Shown: one piece after another, positions 8,477 through 18,131 of the stretch
How the letters are laid out: every line of letters starts with the position of its first letter
How positions within the stretch are numbered: the stretch's first letter is position 1
From: Pseudomonas anguilliseptica
GTDB taxonomy: Bacteria; Pseudomonadota; Gammaproteobacteria; Pseudomonadales; Pseudomonadaceae
Reading direction: 5' to 3'
Length of the DNA: 64,000 bases
NCBI RefSeq assembly: GCF_021375795.1
Contig: NZ_JAEIOI010000001.1
Span: forward strand, 1,426,001-1,490,000
The notes under the pieces: generated by a model
Database searches by the model: none
The model's input: only the letters and a program-made list of their open reading frames with translations
Told to the model about the DNA's origin: nothing
Position numbers and translations under genes: made by a program

Positions 8477-9925
8477 CTAACGCTGAGCGCTGAGCTTGGG
8501 CTGCTTGTATAGATCCAGCAGTACCTGATCAAGAATCGACGAGGCGCCCCAGGGGCGTGGGTCGTTGAGGATGGCCACCACGGCCCAGCTGTTACCGTTG
8601 CTGTCGCGGCTGAAGCCGGCGATGGCGCGCACGTTGTTCAGCGTACCGGTCTTGATTCGCGCTTCGCCTACCAGCGGGGTGCGGTGCAGACGTTTGCGCA
8701 TGGTGCCGTCCATGGCTACCAATGGCAGCGAGGCCATGAATTCGGCGGCGTAGGGGCTTTTCCAGGCCGCTTGCAGCAGGGTGGCCATTTCCCGTGCGCT
8801 GACTCGCTCGGCACGTGACAGCCCTGAGCCGTTTTCCATTACCAGATGCGGCGCAGTGATGCCCTTGCGCGCCAGCCAGCTGCGGATCACCCGTTGCGCG
8901 GCCTTGCTGTCGTCCTGGTCGGCGGAGGTGCGGAACTGTGCGCCGAGGCTGAGGAATAGCTGCCGGGCCATGGTGTTGTTACTGTATTTGTTGATGTCGC
9001 GGATGATTTCGGTCAGGTCCGGCGAGTAGGCGCGGGCCAGCAGTCGAGCCTTCTCCGGGACCGGGCCGAGGCGGTTCTTGCCCATGATGCTGCCACCCAG
9101 TTCCTGCCAGATGGCGCGGACGGCACCGGCAGCGTAGCCAGGGTGATCGAGCAGTGAGAGATAAGTCTGCGAACTGCAGCCTTCGGCCAGCTTGCCGGTG
9201 ACGATGACCGTGGTGCCGTCGAATTCGGTGACCGGGTTGTAGCGTACATCTGGCCAGCCTGGGCATTTGGCAGCCGGCAGGGCTTTGACGCGGTTGTCGA
9301 TGCGAATATCGGCAATCGGCGGCTCAGCGGCGATATGCACTTTGCCGCCTTCGGTGCGGGCGATAAAACGCAGCGCCTTGAGGTTGACCAGCAGGGAGTC
9401 CGGGGTAACCAGGAATGGCTTGTTAGAGTCGCCGCCATCGTCATTAAAACTCGGTAACTGTGGCTGCACAAAGTGGCTGCGGTCGAGCACCAGGTCGCCC
9501 GTCACCTGCAGTACGCCGTTGGCACGCAGGTCGCGCATCATCAGCCAGAGCTTTTCCATGTTCAGCTTGGGGTCGCCGCCACCCTTGAGGTACAGGTTGC
9601 CGTTGAGCACGCCATTCTTCAGTTGGCCGTCGGTGAAGAACTCGGTTTTCCACTGGTGGGTCGGGCCGAGCAACTCAAGCGCTGCGTAGGTGGTGACCAG
9701 TTTCATGGTGGAGGCGGGGTTAACCGAGATGTCGGCATTGAAGAAATTGCTGCTGCCGGGGCCGTTGAGCGGCACGGTGGCCACCGACAGCGACTGGCTG
9801 CTGATCTTGTTGGCTTTCAGCGACTGCTGAACCTTGTTCGACAAACCGCCATTGGCGGCAGCCAGCGGCAGGCATACAGGCAACAGCAGGCTGGCAATGG
9901 CCAGGCGACGCAGGGATTTGATCAT
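8477..9925 (-). CDS. dacB: D-alanyl-D-alanine carboxypeptidase/endopeptidase, PBP4 (DacB) family
   Basis: A 482-residue periplasmic penicillin-binding protein of class C (S13). A signal peptide (MIKSLRRLAIASLLLP, cleavage after an Ala-rich stretch) precedes the domain. The three catalytic motifs are present: STMK (SxxK), SNN in KYSNNTMAR, and KTG in RIKTGTLNN. The long insertion between SxxK and SxN typical of PBP4 is there. It removes the terminal D-Ala and cuts cross-links in peptidoglycan. The ATG at 9925 has GGAGGG upstream. An in-frame start at 10048 would put 41 residues ahead of the signal peptide and is rejected. Confidence 0.9.
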   Translation of the reverse strand: MIKSLRRLAIASLLLPVCLPLAAANGGLSNKVQQSLKANKISSQSLSVATVPLNGPGSSNFFNADISVNPASTMKLVTTYAALELLGPTHQWKTEFFTDGQLKNGVLNGNLYLKGGGDPKLNMEKLWLMMRDLRANGVLQVTGDLVLDRSHFVQPQLPSFNDDGGDSNKPFLVTPDSLLVNLKALRFIARTEGGKVHIAAEPPIADIRIDNRVKALPAAKCPGWPDVRYNPVTEFDGTTVIVTGKLAEGCSSQTYLSLLDHPGYAAGAVRAIWQELGGSIMGKNRLGPVPEKARLLARAYSPDLTEIIRDINKYSNNTMARQLFLSLGAQFRTSADQDDSKAAQRVIRSWLARKGITAPHLVMENGSGLSRAERVSAREMATLLQAAWKSPYAAEFMASLPLVAMDGTMRKRLHRTPLVGEARIKTGTLNNVRAIAGFSRDSNGNSWAVVAILNDPRPWGASSILDQVLLDLYKQPKLSAQR

Positions 9926-10160
9926 GGGTGGCAACCCTCCAGATGAGGGACAACAACGATGAGGCGAGGCATGTAATGGGGGCTCGTCGCGGCTTGGGAT
10001 GATGCCCGCGATTATGCCCCATTCCAGTGTTGGCGGCGTGGTTGCCAATGCTGTTGGCGGTGCTTTCTGCGTTTATCGACTGACCTGTCGTCTTCGAAGC
10101 GGGCACGCAAGCCGCGAAACTGCTAGAGTGCCGCGCGTTATCACTCTTGAGGATTGTTCC

Positions 10161-10502
10161 ATGGCTACTAACCGTTCCCGCCGTCTGCGCAAAAAACTCT
10201 GCGTGGATGAATTCCAGGAGCTGGGTTTTGAGCTGAACCTGAACTTCAAGGAAGATCTGAGCGATGCTGCCATCGACACCTTCCTGGAAGACTTTCTGCG
10301 TGACGCCATGACCGCCAATGGCCTGGGTTATGTCGGCGGCGATGACTTCGGTCTGGTGTGCCTGGGCAAGCGTGGCTCGGTCAGCGAAGAGCAGCGCGCT
10401 GCCGTTGAGGCCTGGCTGAAAGGCCGTAACGAGCTGGTGGACTTCACTGCCAGCCCGCTGATCGACGTCTGGTACCCGGACAACGCGATCAATCAGGCTT
10501 AA
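10161..10502 (+). CDS. yggL: YggL family ribosome-associated protein
   Basis: A 113-residue protein starting MATNRSRRLRKKLCVDEF, with the basic N terminus and acidic FLEDFLRD segment of the YggL/DUF469 family, reported to bind the 50S ribosomal subunit. The ATG at 10161 is preceded by TTGAGGATTG (GAGG nine bases upstream). The longer in-frame extension is not supported. It is a single-gene unit, divergent from dacB and closed by a strong terminator. Confidence 0.88.
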   Translation: MATNRSRRLRKKLCVDEFQELGFELNLNFKEDLSDAAIDTFLEDFLRDAMTANGLGYVGGDDFGLVCLGKRGSVSEEQRAAVEAWLKGRNELVDFTASPLIDVWYPDNAINQA

Positions 10503-10510
10503 AACCTGTG

Positions 10511-10545
10511 AACAGGGCATGCCGCGCGCATGCCCTGTTGCTTTT
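10511..10545 (+). terminator. Rho-independent terminator of yggL
   Basis: A 12-bp perfect stem (AACAGGGCATGC/GCATGCCCTGTT) with a five-base loop, followed by GCTTTT. It starts nine bases after the yggL stop. Confidence 0.8.
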
Positions 10546-10565
10546 CCCGTTTCAACTCTCTCACC

Positions 10566-13523
10566 TCAGCCGCCCAGGCCCGCCTTGGCCAGCACGCTCG
10601 CTGCATCGACCTGATCAATCTGTTCAGGGCGTAAAAAGCGCTCGGCGTATTGCAGGTAGATCTTCTCTCGCACGAACAGCCCGAACAGCTCTGGATCGAT
10701 ATGCGCGCCTTTGCACATACCGGCCATGATGCCGAGTGATTCGGACAGCAGTTTGCCTTTCTTGTAGGGCCGATCCACGGCGGTCAGCGCTTCGAAGATA
10801 TCGGCTATCGCCATCATCCTGGCCGGCAGGCTCATGTCTTCACGCTTGAGGCGTTTTGGATAACCCGTGCCGTCCATTTTTTCATGATGACCGCCGGCGA
10901 TTTCGGCAACGTTGGCCAGGTGCGGCGGGAAGGGCAGGTGGCTGAGCATGCGGATGGTTTGCACCATATGGCCGTTGATGATGAAGCGTTCTTCATTGGT
11001 CAGGGTGCCGCGGGTGATTCCCAGGTTGTACAGCTCGCCGCGGTTGTGTTTGTAGGCTGGCACATCGAGTTTGAAGCCCCAGGGGTTGTCGGCGGCAATC
11101 AGCTCGCTGTCGGGACGTTCGATCAAGTGTTCGGGCTTGTCGCTGAGCAGGGTTTCCTGCACCGGCAAGGGCTGCGCAGGCATGCGTGACTGGCGCAGGT
11201 TCTCCTCCCAGGACACCCCTAGGCGATCATCCAGTGTGCGTGTCCAAGTTCGTGCGGCGATGCTGCGCAGGCGCTCTAGATCGGCTTCGGCCATGACTTC
11301 GCCGCCCAGGTTGCAGCGGGCAATAAAGGCAAATTCATCATCCAGTGCGGCGAGCAGTTCGTCGCGTACCTGGGCCAGGCTGGCCGCTTCACCGCCCTGA
11401 CTCACACCCTGCCAGTAAGCAATCCAGGCATCGCGCTTGAGTACTTCGAAGCGCATACGCACCTCATGGATACGGTCGCAGATGGTTTCCAGCTTGGTGG
11501 CCTTGTCCACCACGTATTCGGGCACGGTGACCTTGCCACAGTCATGCAGCCAGGCGGCGATATGCAGGGCTTCCCACTCTTCATCGCTGGGCTGGTAGGT
11601 GTCGAATGCCGGGTCTTGGCTGTCGGCCGCAGCGCGGGCCAGCATCAGGGTCAGCTCCGGCACGCGTTGGCAGTGGCCGCCGGTGTAGGGGCTCTTGGCG
11701 TCGATAGCGCCGGCGATCAGCTGGATAAAAGAGTCCAGCAGCTTCTTCTGCTGATCGAGCAGGCGCTGGCTCTCGATGCACAGCGCCGCCACGCCAGATA
11801 CTGCCTCGACATAGGCGATGCGTTCCGGGCGCAGCATGGCCAGTTCAGCTTCATCGCCGGTGTCGCGATGCAGCAACAGTAGAACGCCCAGGGTCTGCCC
11901 CTGACGATTGTGCAGGCCGGTGCAGACCAGATGCGCACGTGGGCTGTCGAGGGTATGCAGCAGGCTCTGGAACCCCTGTGCCTGTTCGAAGCCCAACGCC
12001 ACGATGGCACTGGGGCCGCCCATGACGGTTTGTGCCAGCCAGTTGGGTGTGGCGGGATCGCCTTGGTCAAAGCTGGGGATGCGGTGTTCTTCCAGGTTGT
12101 GCTGCTGCTCGTTGATAAACAGGCCATGGGGTTCCAGGCGACCGCTGCTGACATCACGCAGATAGAGCAGGCCACCACTGGCTTCGCTGAGGTCGACGGT
12201 TTCCCGCAGGACCCGGCGCAGCAGGGCGTCGAAACGGGTTTCTGCCGACAGGCTGGCGGCAATGTCGAGGAAACTGGAGATCGTTTCCTTCATCCTTCCC
12301 ATCGACACTGCCAGTTGGTCGATCTCCTTGACGAAGGAGCGGCCGCTGGCCGGGTAGTCGAAGTTGAAACTACGAATGGCCTCGGCTTCCCCGACCAGCA
12401 TGCGCAGCGGTTTGACCAGGATATTGGAGAGCAGCCAGCCGATCGGGATGCACAGCAGCAGGATGCCCAGAGTCAGCATCGCGCCTTGCCAGCGGATGCG
12501 GTAGGCATCGGCCAGCAGTTCGTGCTCCGGTGCCAGCAGGGCCAGGCGCAGCCCCTCGGGGCCACCCTCGTTGAGCTGGGTGTAGGAGATCTGCCAGCGT
12601 TGCTGGTTCAGTTGCACGGCGCCTTGGCGATCTTCGCTCAGGCCCAGATCGAGAAAGCTGGCCAGCAGTGGGCTGAGTGTTTTGACCTGGGCCAGCTGCA
12701 GGGTTTCTCCAGGGATGACCAGGCGTGCGCTGTCCGGGTAGGCCACGGCGCTGCCGTCCGGGCTGTACAGCACCACTTCAGTGGAGGGTGTCAGGCGATG
12801 CTCGGCCAGGGTGGCAGAAAGGTCATCGAGGGTCAGGTCGGCGGCCACCACAGTGCTGTCGGCGCTTTTGCGGGCGATGGTGGTACCGATTTCCCCGGTG
12901 GAAAAGAAGGCGTAGGGGGCAGTGGTGAAATGCTCCGCGCTCTGCTGTGCGCCCTGATACCAGGGACGTTGGCGCGGGTCGTAGGTTTCCTTGAGGTTCT
13001 GCCGGCGGCTGATGGGCTGCAATTGGGCATCGAAGAACTGGTATTCGGAATCCAGGCGCTGTTCGCTGATGCGGTCAATGCTCCACACCTGATAGGCCGC
13101 ATCTTTGGGGGCGAAGAAAATCTGTCGCAGTTTCTGGCTGCGTAGCGGGCGCACCATGAAGAAGCCGCCATCGCCATAACCGACGTAGATCGACGCCAGT
13201 TTGGGATTGTCGCGCAGGGCCTGGGCGAAGATAGGTAGCATGATCATGCGCTCATGGCGATCACGGCCATTGATCTGCTCGTTACGCGCCAGCAGGTTGA
13301 TCATGTAGCGGATGGGTTGGTAGGTGTTGCGCAGGTCTGCCTGCACTTCCTTGCGCATCTGGCTGAACAGTTGGTCGCTGCTGCTGAGGATGATATTGCT
13401 GGTCTGTTGGTAGTTGAAGAAACCCAGCACCACCCCAGAACCCAGTAGCAGCAAGGTAAACAGCACGCTGATATGGATGTGGAGAGGAAAACGCCGTTCC
13501 CTTGACCCTGGCTTCTGTTGCAT
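10566..13523 (-). CDS. Membrane HD-GYP protein with dCache, HAMP and GAF-like domains
   Basis: About 985 residues. An N-terminal membrane helix (about 17-40) precedes a periplasmic dCache-like sensor (about 45-345, with DPRQRPWY). A second helix, a HAMP linker, a GAF-like domain (about 430-590) and an HD-GYP output domain follow. Output motifs are HDCGK (His660/Asp661) and HHEKMDGTGYP (about 879-889), so cyclic-di-GMP phosphodiesterase activity is plausible. Unusually, about 160 residues separate HDCGK from the NEERFIINGHM helix, which normally follows within about 25. I chose ATG 13523 because AAGGA sits eight bases upstream. An ATG at 13532 overlaps that site, and 13562 is also in frame. 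Confidence 0.83.
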   Translation of the reverse strand: MQQKPGSRERRFPLHIHISVLFTLLLLGSGVVLGFFNYQQTSNIILSSSDQLFSQMRKEVQADLRNTYQPIRYMINLLARNEQINGRDRHERMIMLPIFAQALRDNPKLASIYVGYGDGGFFMVRPLRSQKLRQIFFAPKDAAYQVWSIDRISEQRLDSEYQFFDAQLQPISRRQNLKETYDPRQRPWYQGAQQSAEHFTTAPYAFFSTGEIGTTIARKSADSTVVAADLTLDDLSATLAEHRLTPSTEVVLYSPDGSAVAYPDSARLVIPGETLQLAQVKTLSPLLASFLDLGLSEDRQGAVQLNQQRWQISYTQLNEGGPEGLRLALLAPEHELLADAYRIRWQGAMLTLGILLLCIPIGWLLSNILVKPLRMLVGEAEAIRSFNFDYPASGRSFVKEIDQLAVSMGRMKETISSFLDIAASLSAETRFDALLRRVLRETVDLSEASGGLLYLRDVSSGRLEPHGLFINEQQHNLEEHRIPSFDQGDPATPNWLAQTVMGGPSAIVALGFEQAQGFQSLLHTLDSPRAHLVCTGLHNRQGQTLGVLLLLHRDTGDEAELAMLRPERIAYVEAVSGVAALCIESQRLLDQQKKLLDSFIQLIAGAIDAKSPYTGGHCQRVPELTLMLARAAADSQDPAFDTYQPSDEEWEALHIAAWLHDCGKVTVPEYVVDKATKLETICDRIHEVRMRFEVLKRDAWIAYWQGVSQGGEAASLAQVRDELLAALDDEFAFIARCNLGGEVMAEADLERLRSIAARTWTRTLDDRLGVSWEENLRQSRMPAQPLPVQETLLSDKPEHLIERPDSELIAADNPWGFKLDVPAYKHNRGELYNLGITRGTLTNEERFIINGHMVQTIRMLSHLPFPPHLANVAEIAGGHHEKMDGTGYPKRLKREDMSLPARMMAIADIFEALTAVDRPYKKGKLLSESLGIMAGMCKGAHIDPELFGLFVREKIYLQYAERFLRPEQIDQVDAASVLAKAGLGG

Positions 13524-13658
13524 TGCACCCATCCTTAAGAGCCATAACCCAGCGCCAAGCATAGTGAAGCCTGGGTGGCTTTGCCTGGCTGGGTTAAAGG
13601 TTTTTCAGGTGGGCAGGAGGGGCTGCGCAGGGCTTGCGCGCTGCACTTTTACGGTGCA

Positions 13659-14735
13659 TTACGGTGAAGTGCCGGGATTGCTGCTGGAGCGGGTATGTGG
13701 CTGGTTTCGCCGTTGCAGCCAGCGCTCAAGGCCATACACCAGCAGTGCCACCAGCAAGGCCAGGGCTACGCCGATCAAACTGTTGAACAGGCGCACCTGC
13801 GGCAGTTGCCAGTCATGCGCCAGGCTTTCGGCCAGCAGTACGAAGCACACCGTGGTCTGCAGTACGAACAGCCCGTAATGATTGGCTTGCAGGGCGCGGC
13901 TGAGAGCGATCAGCGGCAGCAGGGTGGCGACCATCAGGGCCGGGTTCTGCAGGCTGTGGCCGAGCAGGATCAGCAGCGCTGCCGCGCCCAGGCTGGCGAG
14001 GATCGATTGCACGGCGCGCACCAGGCTGCCCTGGAAATCCAGTTGCAGGGTGGTCACCACCGTCAGAGTCAGCCAATAGCCACGGTGCAGTTCGGCCAGG
14101 TTGACGATCAGCCCGGAAAGGGCAAACGCCAGGGTGCAGCCCAGTGCATGCAGGCGCCACTTCTGCTGCGGCAGACGTTTGGCATGGCGCCTGAGCACCT
14201 TGAAGATGCTGATGAAGCGCGGCATGTACGGCCACATGCGCAGGCCATGCATGCCGCGCAAGCCGAAGGCCAGGAGCATCACCCAGAGACCTCCAAGGAT
14301 AAACAGCATGGCGATGGCGTAAGGGTTGTTCAGCGAACCCAGGCCTTGTTGGCCCTGACCCAGACACAGGCAGATGGCCAGGCCGATGCCCAGCTTGCCG
14401 GCTTCACTGCCAAAGCGTTGTAACCAGGCCAAGAGAAAACCGAACAGGGCGAATATCAGCAGGCTGGAATAAGGGTGGCTGGCGGACCAGAAACCCAGAC
14501 CAGCGCTGCAGGCTCCCAGGCCGCAGAGCATCAGCATGCGCAGCATGCCCAGGCGATGCAGCGGGTTGGCCTGCGCCGCCTGGAAGGCCCCGGCCGAGGC
14601 CCAGAGAAAGCCGGGATGCGCGCTGAACAAGCCGAGCAGCAAGGGTAGGGCGCAACCCAGGCCGGCGACCATGGCCGGGCCCCAGGCGGGAGGCCCGGCA
14701 TGCCAGCTGAAGGTTTGTCGCAGTACGCTGCTCAT
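13659..14735 (-). CDS. FUSC-like multi-spanning inner-membrane protein
   Basis: A 358-residue protein with about ten hydrophobic helices in two halves separated by a basic cytoplasmic segment (RRHAKRLPQQKWRLH, about 180-195). The second half contains HRGYWLTLTVVTTLQLDF, a pattern typical of FUSC/YccS-type aromatic-acid or efflux membrane proteins. The substrate is unknown. It starts three bases after the dgt stop and so is translationally linked to dgt. Confidence 0.7.
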   Translation of the reverse strand: MSSVLRQTFSWHAGPPAWGPAMVAGLGCALPLLLGLFSAHPGFLWASAGAFQAAQANPLHRLGMLRMLMLCGLGACSAGLGFWSASHPYSSLLIFALFGFLLAWLQRFGSEAGKLGIGLAICLCLGQGQQGLGSLNNPYAIAMLFILGGLWVMLLAFGLRGMHGLRMWPYMPRFISIFKVLRRHAKRLPQQKWRLHALGCTLAFALSGLIVNLAELHRGYWLTLTVVTTLQLDFQGSLVRAVQSILASLGAAALLILLGHSLQNPALMVATLLPLIALSRALQANHYGLFVLQTTVCFVLLAESLAHDWQLPQVRLFNSLIGVALALLVALLVYGLERWLQRRNQPHTRSSSNPGTSP

Positions 14736-14738
14736 GGT

Positions 14739-16070
14739 TTATACCGGGCTTGAACGGCCCGTCATCTCACGGGCCATTTCAGTAGCGTAGCTGTCAGTCA
14801 TGCCGGCGATAAAGTCGATCACCCGCATGAAGGAGCGATACAGCGGCCAACCGGGTTCTGGTGCGTAGTAGCTGAGCAGGTCGAGAATGCGCCGGTGCTT
14901 GAACGACAGCGCACGCCCGCTGTGTTGCTCCAGTGCCGCACCGCAGAAGGCATTGAGGAGAATCTCCAGCGTGGTATAGGCGCCGATCTCATGCAGCGTT
15001 TTGCGCTTGTCGTGGAAAATCTTCTCACGTGCCAGGGACTTCGCGCTCTGTACGCAGTGCTTGGCCGCGCCGTGCATGTGCTCGACCAGATCGCCCTGCA
15101 AGGTGCCGGCGAGCAGTGCATTCTGCTGTTCAACAAAGGCATGGGCGGCGGCATTGGTCAGGTGCTCGATGGCCTTGCCGCGCAGAATCGCTAGCTTGCG
15201 TCGGCGTGAGTCTTTCGGGCCGAGCTGGCGATAGGTTTCCGGCAGGTCATCGCCCACCAGGTCGAGTAGCAATGCCTCCACTTCGGTGTAGTCGAGCAGT
15301 TCCATCTCCACGCCGTCTTCCAGGTCGATCAGGCCGTAGCAGATGTCGTCTGCGGCCTCCATCAGGTAGACCAGCGGGTGGCGTGCCCAGCGTTGTTCTT
15401 CCAACTGCGGCAGGCCGAGTTTGGCGGCGATCTGTTCGATCAATGGCAGCTCGCTCTGGTAGCAGCCGAACTTGTGCTTCTTGTAGCCCAGGGCGTCGGC
15501 GTGGCGTGCGGTCCAGGGGTACTTGAGGTAGGTGCCGAGGGTGGCGTAGGTCAGCCGTGTGCCGCCGTCGAACTGGTGGTACTCCAGCTGGGTGAGCACG
15601 CGAAAGCCCTGGGCATTGCCTTCGAAATTGAGAAAGTCGCCGCGTTCGGCGTCGCTCATTGCATCTAGCCAGCCGCGCCCGGCGGCTTGTTGGAACCAGT
15701 GGCGAATGGCGTCTTCGCCGGAGTGGCCGAACGGCGGGTTGCCGATATCGTGGGCCAGGCAGGCGGATTGTACGACCATGCCCAGGTCGCTCGGTGTGCA
15801 CCAGCTTGGCAACTCGTCACGCAGCATCTCGCCGACACGCATGGCCAGCGAGCGGCCGACGCAGCTGACTTCCAGCGAGTGGGTCAGGCGCGTGTGGATA
15901 TGGTCGTTGCTCGACACAGGGTGTACCTGGGTCTTACGCCCCAGGCGGCGGAAGGCGCCGGAGAAGATGATGCGGTCATGGTCTTTGTGAAACGGCGTAC
16001 GCCCCAGTTCGGCGACGCTGTGTGTTGGTTTACCGAGTCGTTCACGGTTGAGCAGGGTTTGCCAATCCAA
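14739..16070 (-). CDS. dgt: Deoxyguanosinetriphosphate triphosphohydrolase-like protein
   Basis: A 443-residue HD-superfamily hydrolase. Motifs: [12 protein letters not shown] near the N terminus, [16 protein letters not shown] (first metal His), and [17 protein letters not shown] (HD doublet). The family splits dGTP (or other dNTPs) to the nucleoside and tripolyphosphate, controlling dNTP pools. The length matches the proteobacterial dGTPase type 2 group, where substrate choice varies. The start ATG codes for [13 protein letters not shown]. First gene of a two-gene unit with the FUSC-like protein. Confidence 0.88.
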   Translation of the reverse strand: MDWQTLLNRERLGKPTHSVAELGRTPFHKDHDRIIFSGAFRRLGRKTQVHPVSSNDHIHTRLTHSLEVSCVGRSLAMRVGEMLRDELPSWCTPSDLGMVVQSACLAHDIGNPPFGHSGEDAIRHWFQQAAGRGWLDAMSDAERGDFLNFEGNAQGFRVLTQLEYHQFDGGTRLTYATLGTYLKYPWTARHADALGYKKHKFGCYQSELPLIEQIAAKLGLPQLEEQRWARHPLVYLMEAADDICYGLIDLEDGVEMELLDYTEVEALLLDLVGDDLPETYRQLGPKDSRRRKLAILRGKAIEHLTNAAAHAFVEQQNALLAGTLQGDLVEHMHGAAKHCVQSAKSLAREKIFHDKRKTLHEIGAYTTLEILLNAFCGAALEQHSGRALSFKHRRILDLLSYYAPEPGWPLYRSFMRVIDFIAGMTDSYATEMAREMTGRSSPV

Positions 16071-16146
16071 GGGTTGTCCTCGCCGTTATCTGGCTTTTGC
16101 CAGCTAGCTTCGGGGTTCTAGGCTGATGATGCAAGGCGAGGTGTTG

Positions 16147-17310
16147 CTAAAACCCGGCGGCGTCGATATCGATCAGCAGCAGGCGTTTGCCGTTGTCGAT
16201 AAATTGCCCGGCGGTCAGGCAGTACTGGTTGGTGGTGGCATCGCGATAAGTGCTGGAGAGAATCAGCCGTCGTTCTTCCCAGCCTTCGGCCAGTAGCTGA
16301 TAGAAGTAGGGGCGCCATGACCAGTTGTGGCCGATGTAGCGGCTGTCGCTGTGCCAGGTATGGTCGTGCCATTCCAGGTTGGCGGTCAGTTGGGTGCCGT
16401 GACGGTCGCACTGGAAGATCCGCAGCAGCCAGGGGGTGGCATGTGGCTGCGGCAACTGGTCGGCCTGCGCGCCGGCTTCGATCCAGGCCTTGAAGCTGTT
16501 CATCAGTTCGCCGAGTTGCTGGCGCAGGGTCATCAGGCGGGCGCGTTCGGCAAGCTTCTGCTGCACATAGCGGTCGCGCAATTGGGCAAAGCGTTTGACG
16601 AAGGCATTGCTGTTGAAAAAGGCCTGCTCGGGTTTGGCAAACAGGTAGCCCTGCAGGTAACGCGCGCCGCACTCCAGGGCGAAATCCAGTTCGGCTTCGG
16701 TTTCCACACCTTCGGCAATGATCCAGCAGCCGGTCTTTTCCGCCATCTGCGCCAGGGCCTTGACCACCTCGCTGCTGGGGCCGCCACGGGCGGCCTGCTG
16801 GAACAGGCGCATGTCCAGTTTGAGGATGTCCGGTTGCAGGGCCAGCACCCGGTCGAGTTGCGAATAGCCGGCGCCGAAGTCGTCGATGGCAATCCGTGCG
16901 CCTGCCTGTCGATAGCGCTCCACCACGCCGGGCAGGCGGGCGCTGGCCCCCCCCAGTTCGGTGATTTCAAAGACGATGCGCGCTGGGTCGATGCCGCTGT
17001 GTTGGAGCTGCTTGAGACTGGGCAGGGGCTGCTCGGGACGCAGGCGGCTGATCCAGCGGGGGGAAATGTTCAGGCTGAGGAACCAGTCCTCGGGCGCTCG
17101 ATGAAAGCCTGCCAATGCGTGTTCGCGCACTTGCCGGTCAAGGCGGCGCAGGGCTGCTGGCGGCGTTTTGGGGTCACTGAACAGCGGGCCTGCCGAATGC
17201 AGTTGTCCATCATCGCTGCGTAAACGCGCCAGCGCTTCGACGCCGGCAATACGACCGGTGGCGGTGTCGATAAAGGGTTGGAAAACAGCAAGCGGTTGAC
17301 CATTGAACAC
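16147..17310 (-). CDS. EAL-domain cyclic-di-GMP phosphodiesterase with C-terminal sensor-like domain
   Basis: A 387-residue cytosolic protein. The EAL domain (about 1-235) retains the catalytic set: EAL in GVEAL, Asn in SLNISP, Glu in FEITE, DDFGAGYS, Lys in LKLDM, Glu in AEGVET and QGYLFAKP, so it should hydrolyse c-di-GMP. A helical linker (about 245-285) joins a C-terminal domain of about 100 residues that resembles the PAS/PDC-like YkuI C-terminal domain. The start is GTG 17310, with AAGGA eight bases upstream. It lies just upstream of dgt on the same strand. Confidence 0.85.
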   Translation of the reverse strand: MFNGQPLAVFQPFIDTATGRIAGVEALARLRSDDGQLHSAGPLFSDPKTPPAALRRLDRQVREHALAGFHRAPEDWFLSLNISPRWISRLRPEQPLPSLKQLQHSGIDPARIVFEITELGGASARLPGVVERYRQAGARIAIDDFGAGYSQLDRVLALQPDILKLDMRLFQQAARGGPSSEVVKALAQMAEKTGCWIIAEGVETEAELDFALECGARYLQGYLFAKPEQAFFNSNAFVKRFAQLRDRYVQQKLAERARLMTLRQQLGELMNSFKAWIEAGAQADQLPQPHATPWLLRIFQCDRHGTQLTANLEWHDHTWHSDSRYIGHNWSWRPYFYQLLAEGWEERRLILSSTYRDATTNQYCLTAGQFIDNGKRLLLIDIDAAGF

Positions 17311-17383
17311 TGCACGGTTCCTTAGGCAGGCAAATGCCCCGGTGGGCGGCTAAGCCAAGTCACTAAGCAAGATCGTGGCCAGA

Positions 17384-17740
17384 TTAATCCCCTGCTTCAG
17401 TATCTTTATGTGGGGCTGCTGTAGCGTCCGGCTGACGTGGCGGATGGCGCCGTAACAGCGGGAAAGCGATCAGTGCAATGCGCAGCCAGCGGCGCCAATG
17501 ACCCTTGCGAATACCCAGGGTGGCCAGTAACAGGGCGCCGCCAGCGACCCAAAGTGGTGCGTTGCTGCCATGCAGTTCGGTGCGCCAGTGTTTGCGCAAC
17601 TGCTGTGCCTGGCGCAGTGGTTGCAGCATCACCAGGGCTTCGTGGCGCAGCTCCTGACGGTGCATTTCCAGGCGCATGCGCAGCAGGGTTTTGCGCAGCT
17701 CACGGCGCGAGGCGTTGGCCGGTAGTTCGGGCAGATTCAT
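17384..17740 (-). CDS. Small membrane-associated protein of unknown function
   Basis: 118 residues, not assigned to a family. The N-terminal half is a basic amphipathic helix (RRELRKTLLRMRLEMHRQEL), followed by one or two hydrophobic helices (LWVAGGALLLATLG and LRIALIAFPLL) and a charged tail. It overlaps the stop of the upstream holin-like gene by four bases (ATGA), indicating translational coupling. With the next two genes upstream it forms a three-gene envelope operon conserved, as I recall, in pseudomonads. Confidence 0.65.
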   Translation of the reverse strand: MNLPELPANASRRELRKTLLRMRLEMHRQELRHEALVMLQPLRQAQQLRKHWRTELHGSNAPLWVAGGALLLATLGIRKGHWRRWLRIALIAFPLLRRHPPRQPDATAAPHKDTEAGD

Positions 17741-18120
17741 GGCAGCAGTTGCTCACGGTCACGGGCCAGTTCTTCCAGGCTGGCGCTGAAGGGCGCTGGG
17801 GCATTGCGTACGCGCAGCAAGAGCGTGATCAGTGAACTGAGCATGGCCAGTGCATAGAACACGCAGAGCGCACTGATGACCAGCAGGCGGTGGCTGTCCC
17901 AGAAGGCAATCAGCAGCGCGGCGGACAAGCCGATCAGCAACAACAAGCCGAACAGCAGGCTCAGGCTGGTCAGTACCAGCAGGCTCAGTGTATGGCTCTG
18001 CTGCTCTTTGAGTTCTTCCGCGAACAGCGCGATATGGCCTTGTAGCAGGCCCAGCAAGGCACCGGCGAAGCGCCGTGGCGAACTGCCACGGCTCGGTGGG
18101 TTAGGGGGTGTTGCATCCAT
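17737..18120 (-). CDS. Phage-holin-superfamily III (DUF1469/YqjE-like) membrane protein
   Basis: 127 residues from ATG 18120. A Pro/Ser-rich N terminus is followed by a helix (GLLQGHIALFAEELKEQ) and two long transmembrane segments (about 43-70 and 75-100). This is the YqjE-like pattern found next to YqjD/ElaB genes. Despite the family name there is no phage context here. GAGAAA lies upstream of the chosen ATG. An in-frame start at 18198 would overlap the DUF883 gene and is less likely. Middle gene of a three-gene operon. Confidence 0.75.
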   Translation of the reverse strand: MDATPPNPPSRGSSPRRFAGALLGLLQGHIALFAEELKEQQSHTLSLLVLTSLSLLFGLLLLIGLSAALLIAFWDSHRLLVISALCVFYALAMLSSLITLLLRVRNAPAPFSASLEELARDREQLLP

Positions 18121-18131
18121 TGCGTTTCTCT

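Noticed and set aside
17737-18120. Phage remnant, suggested by the holin-family match.
   Set aside because: The family name is historical. The gene sits with ElaB/YqjD-like genes, not phage genes.
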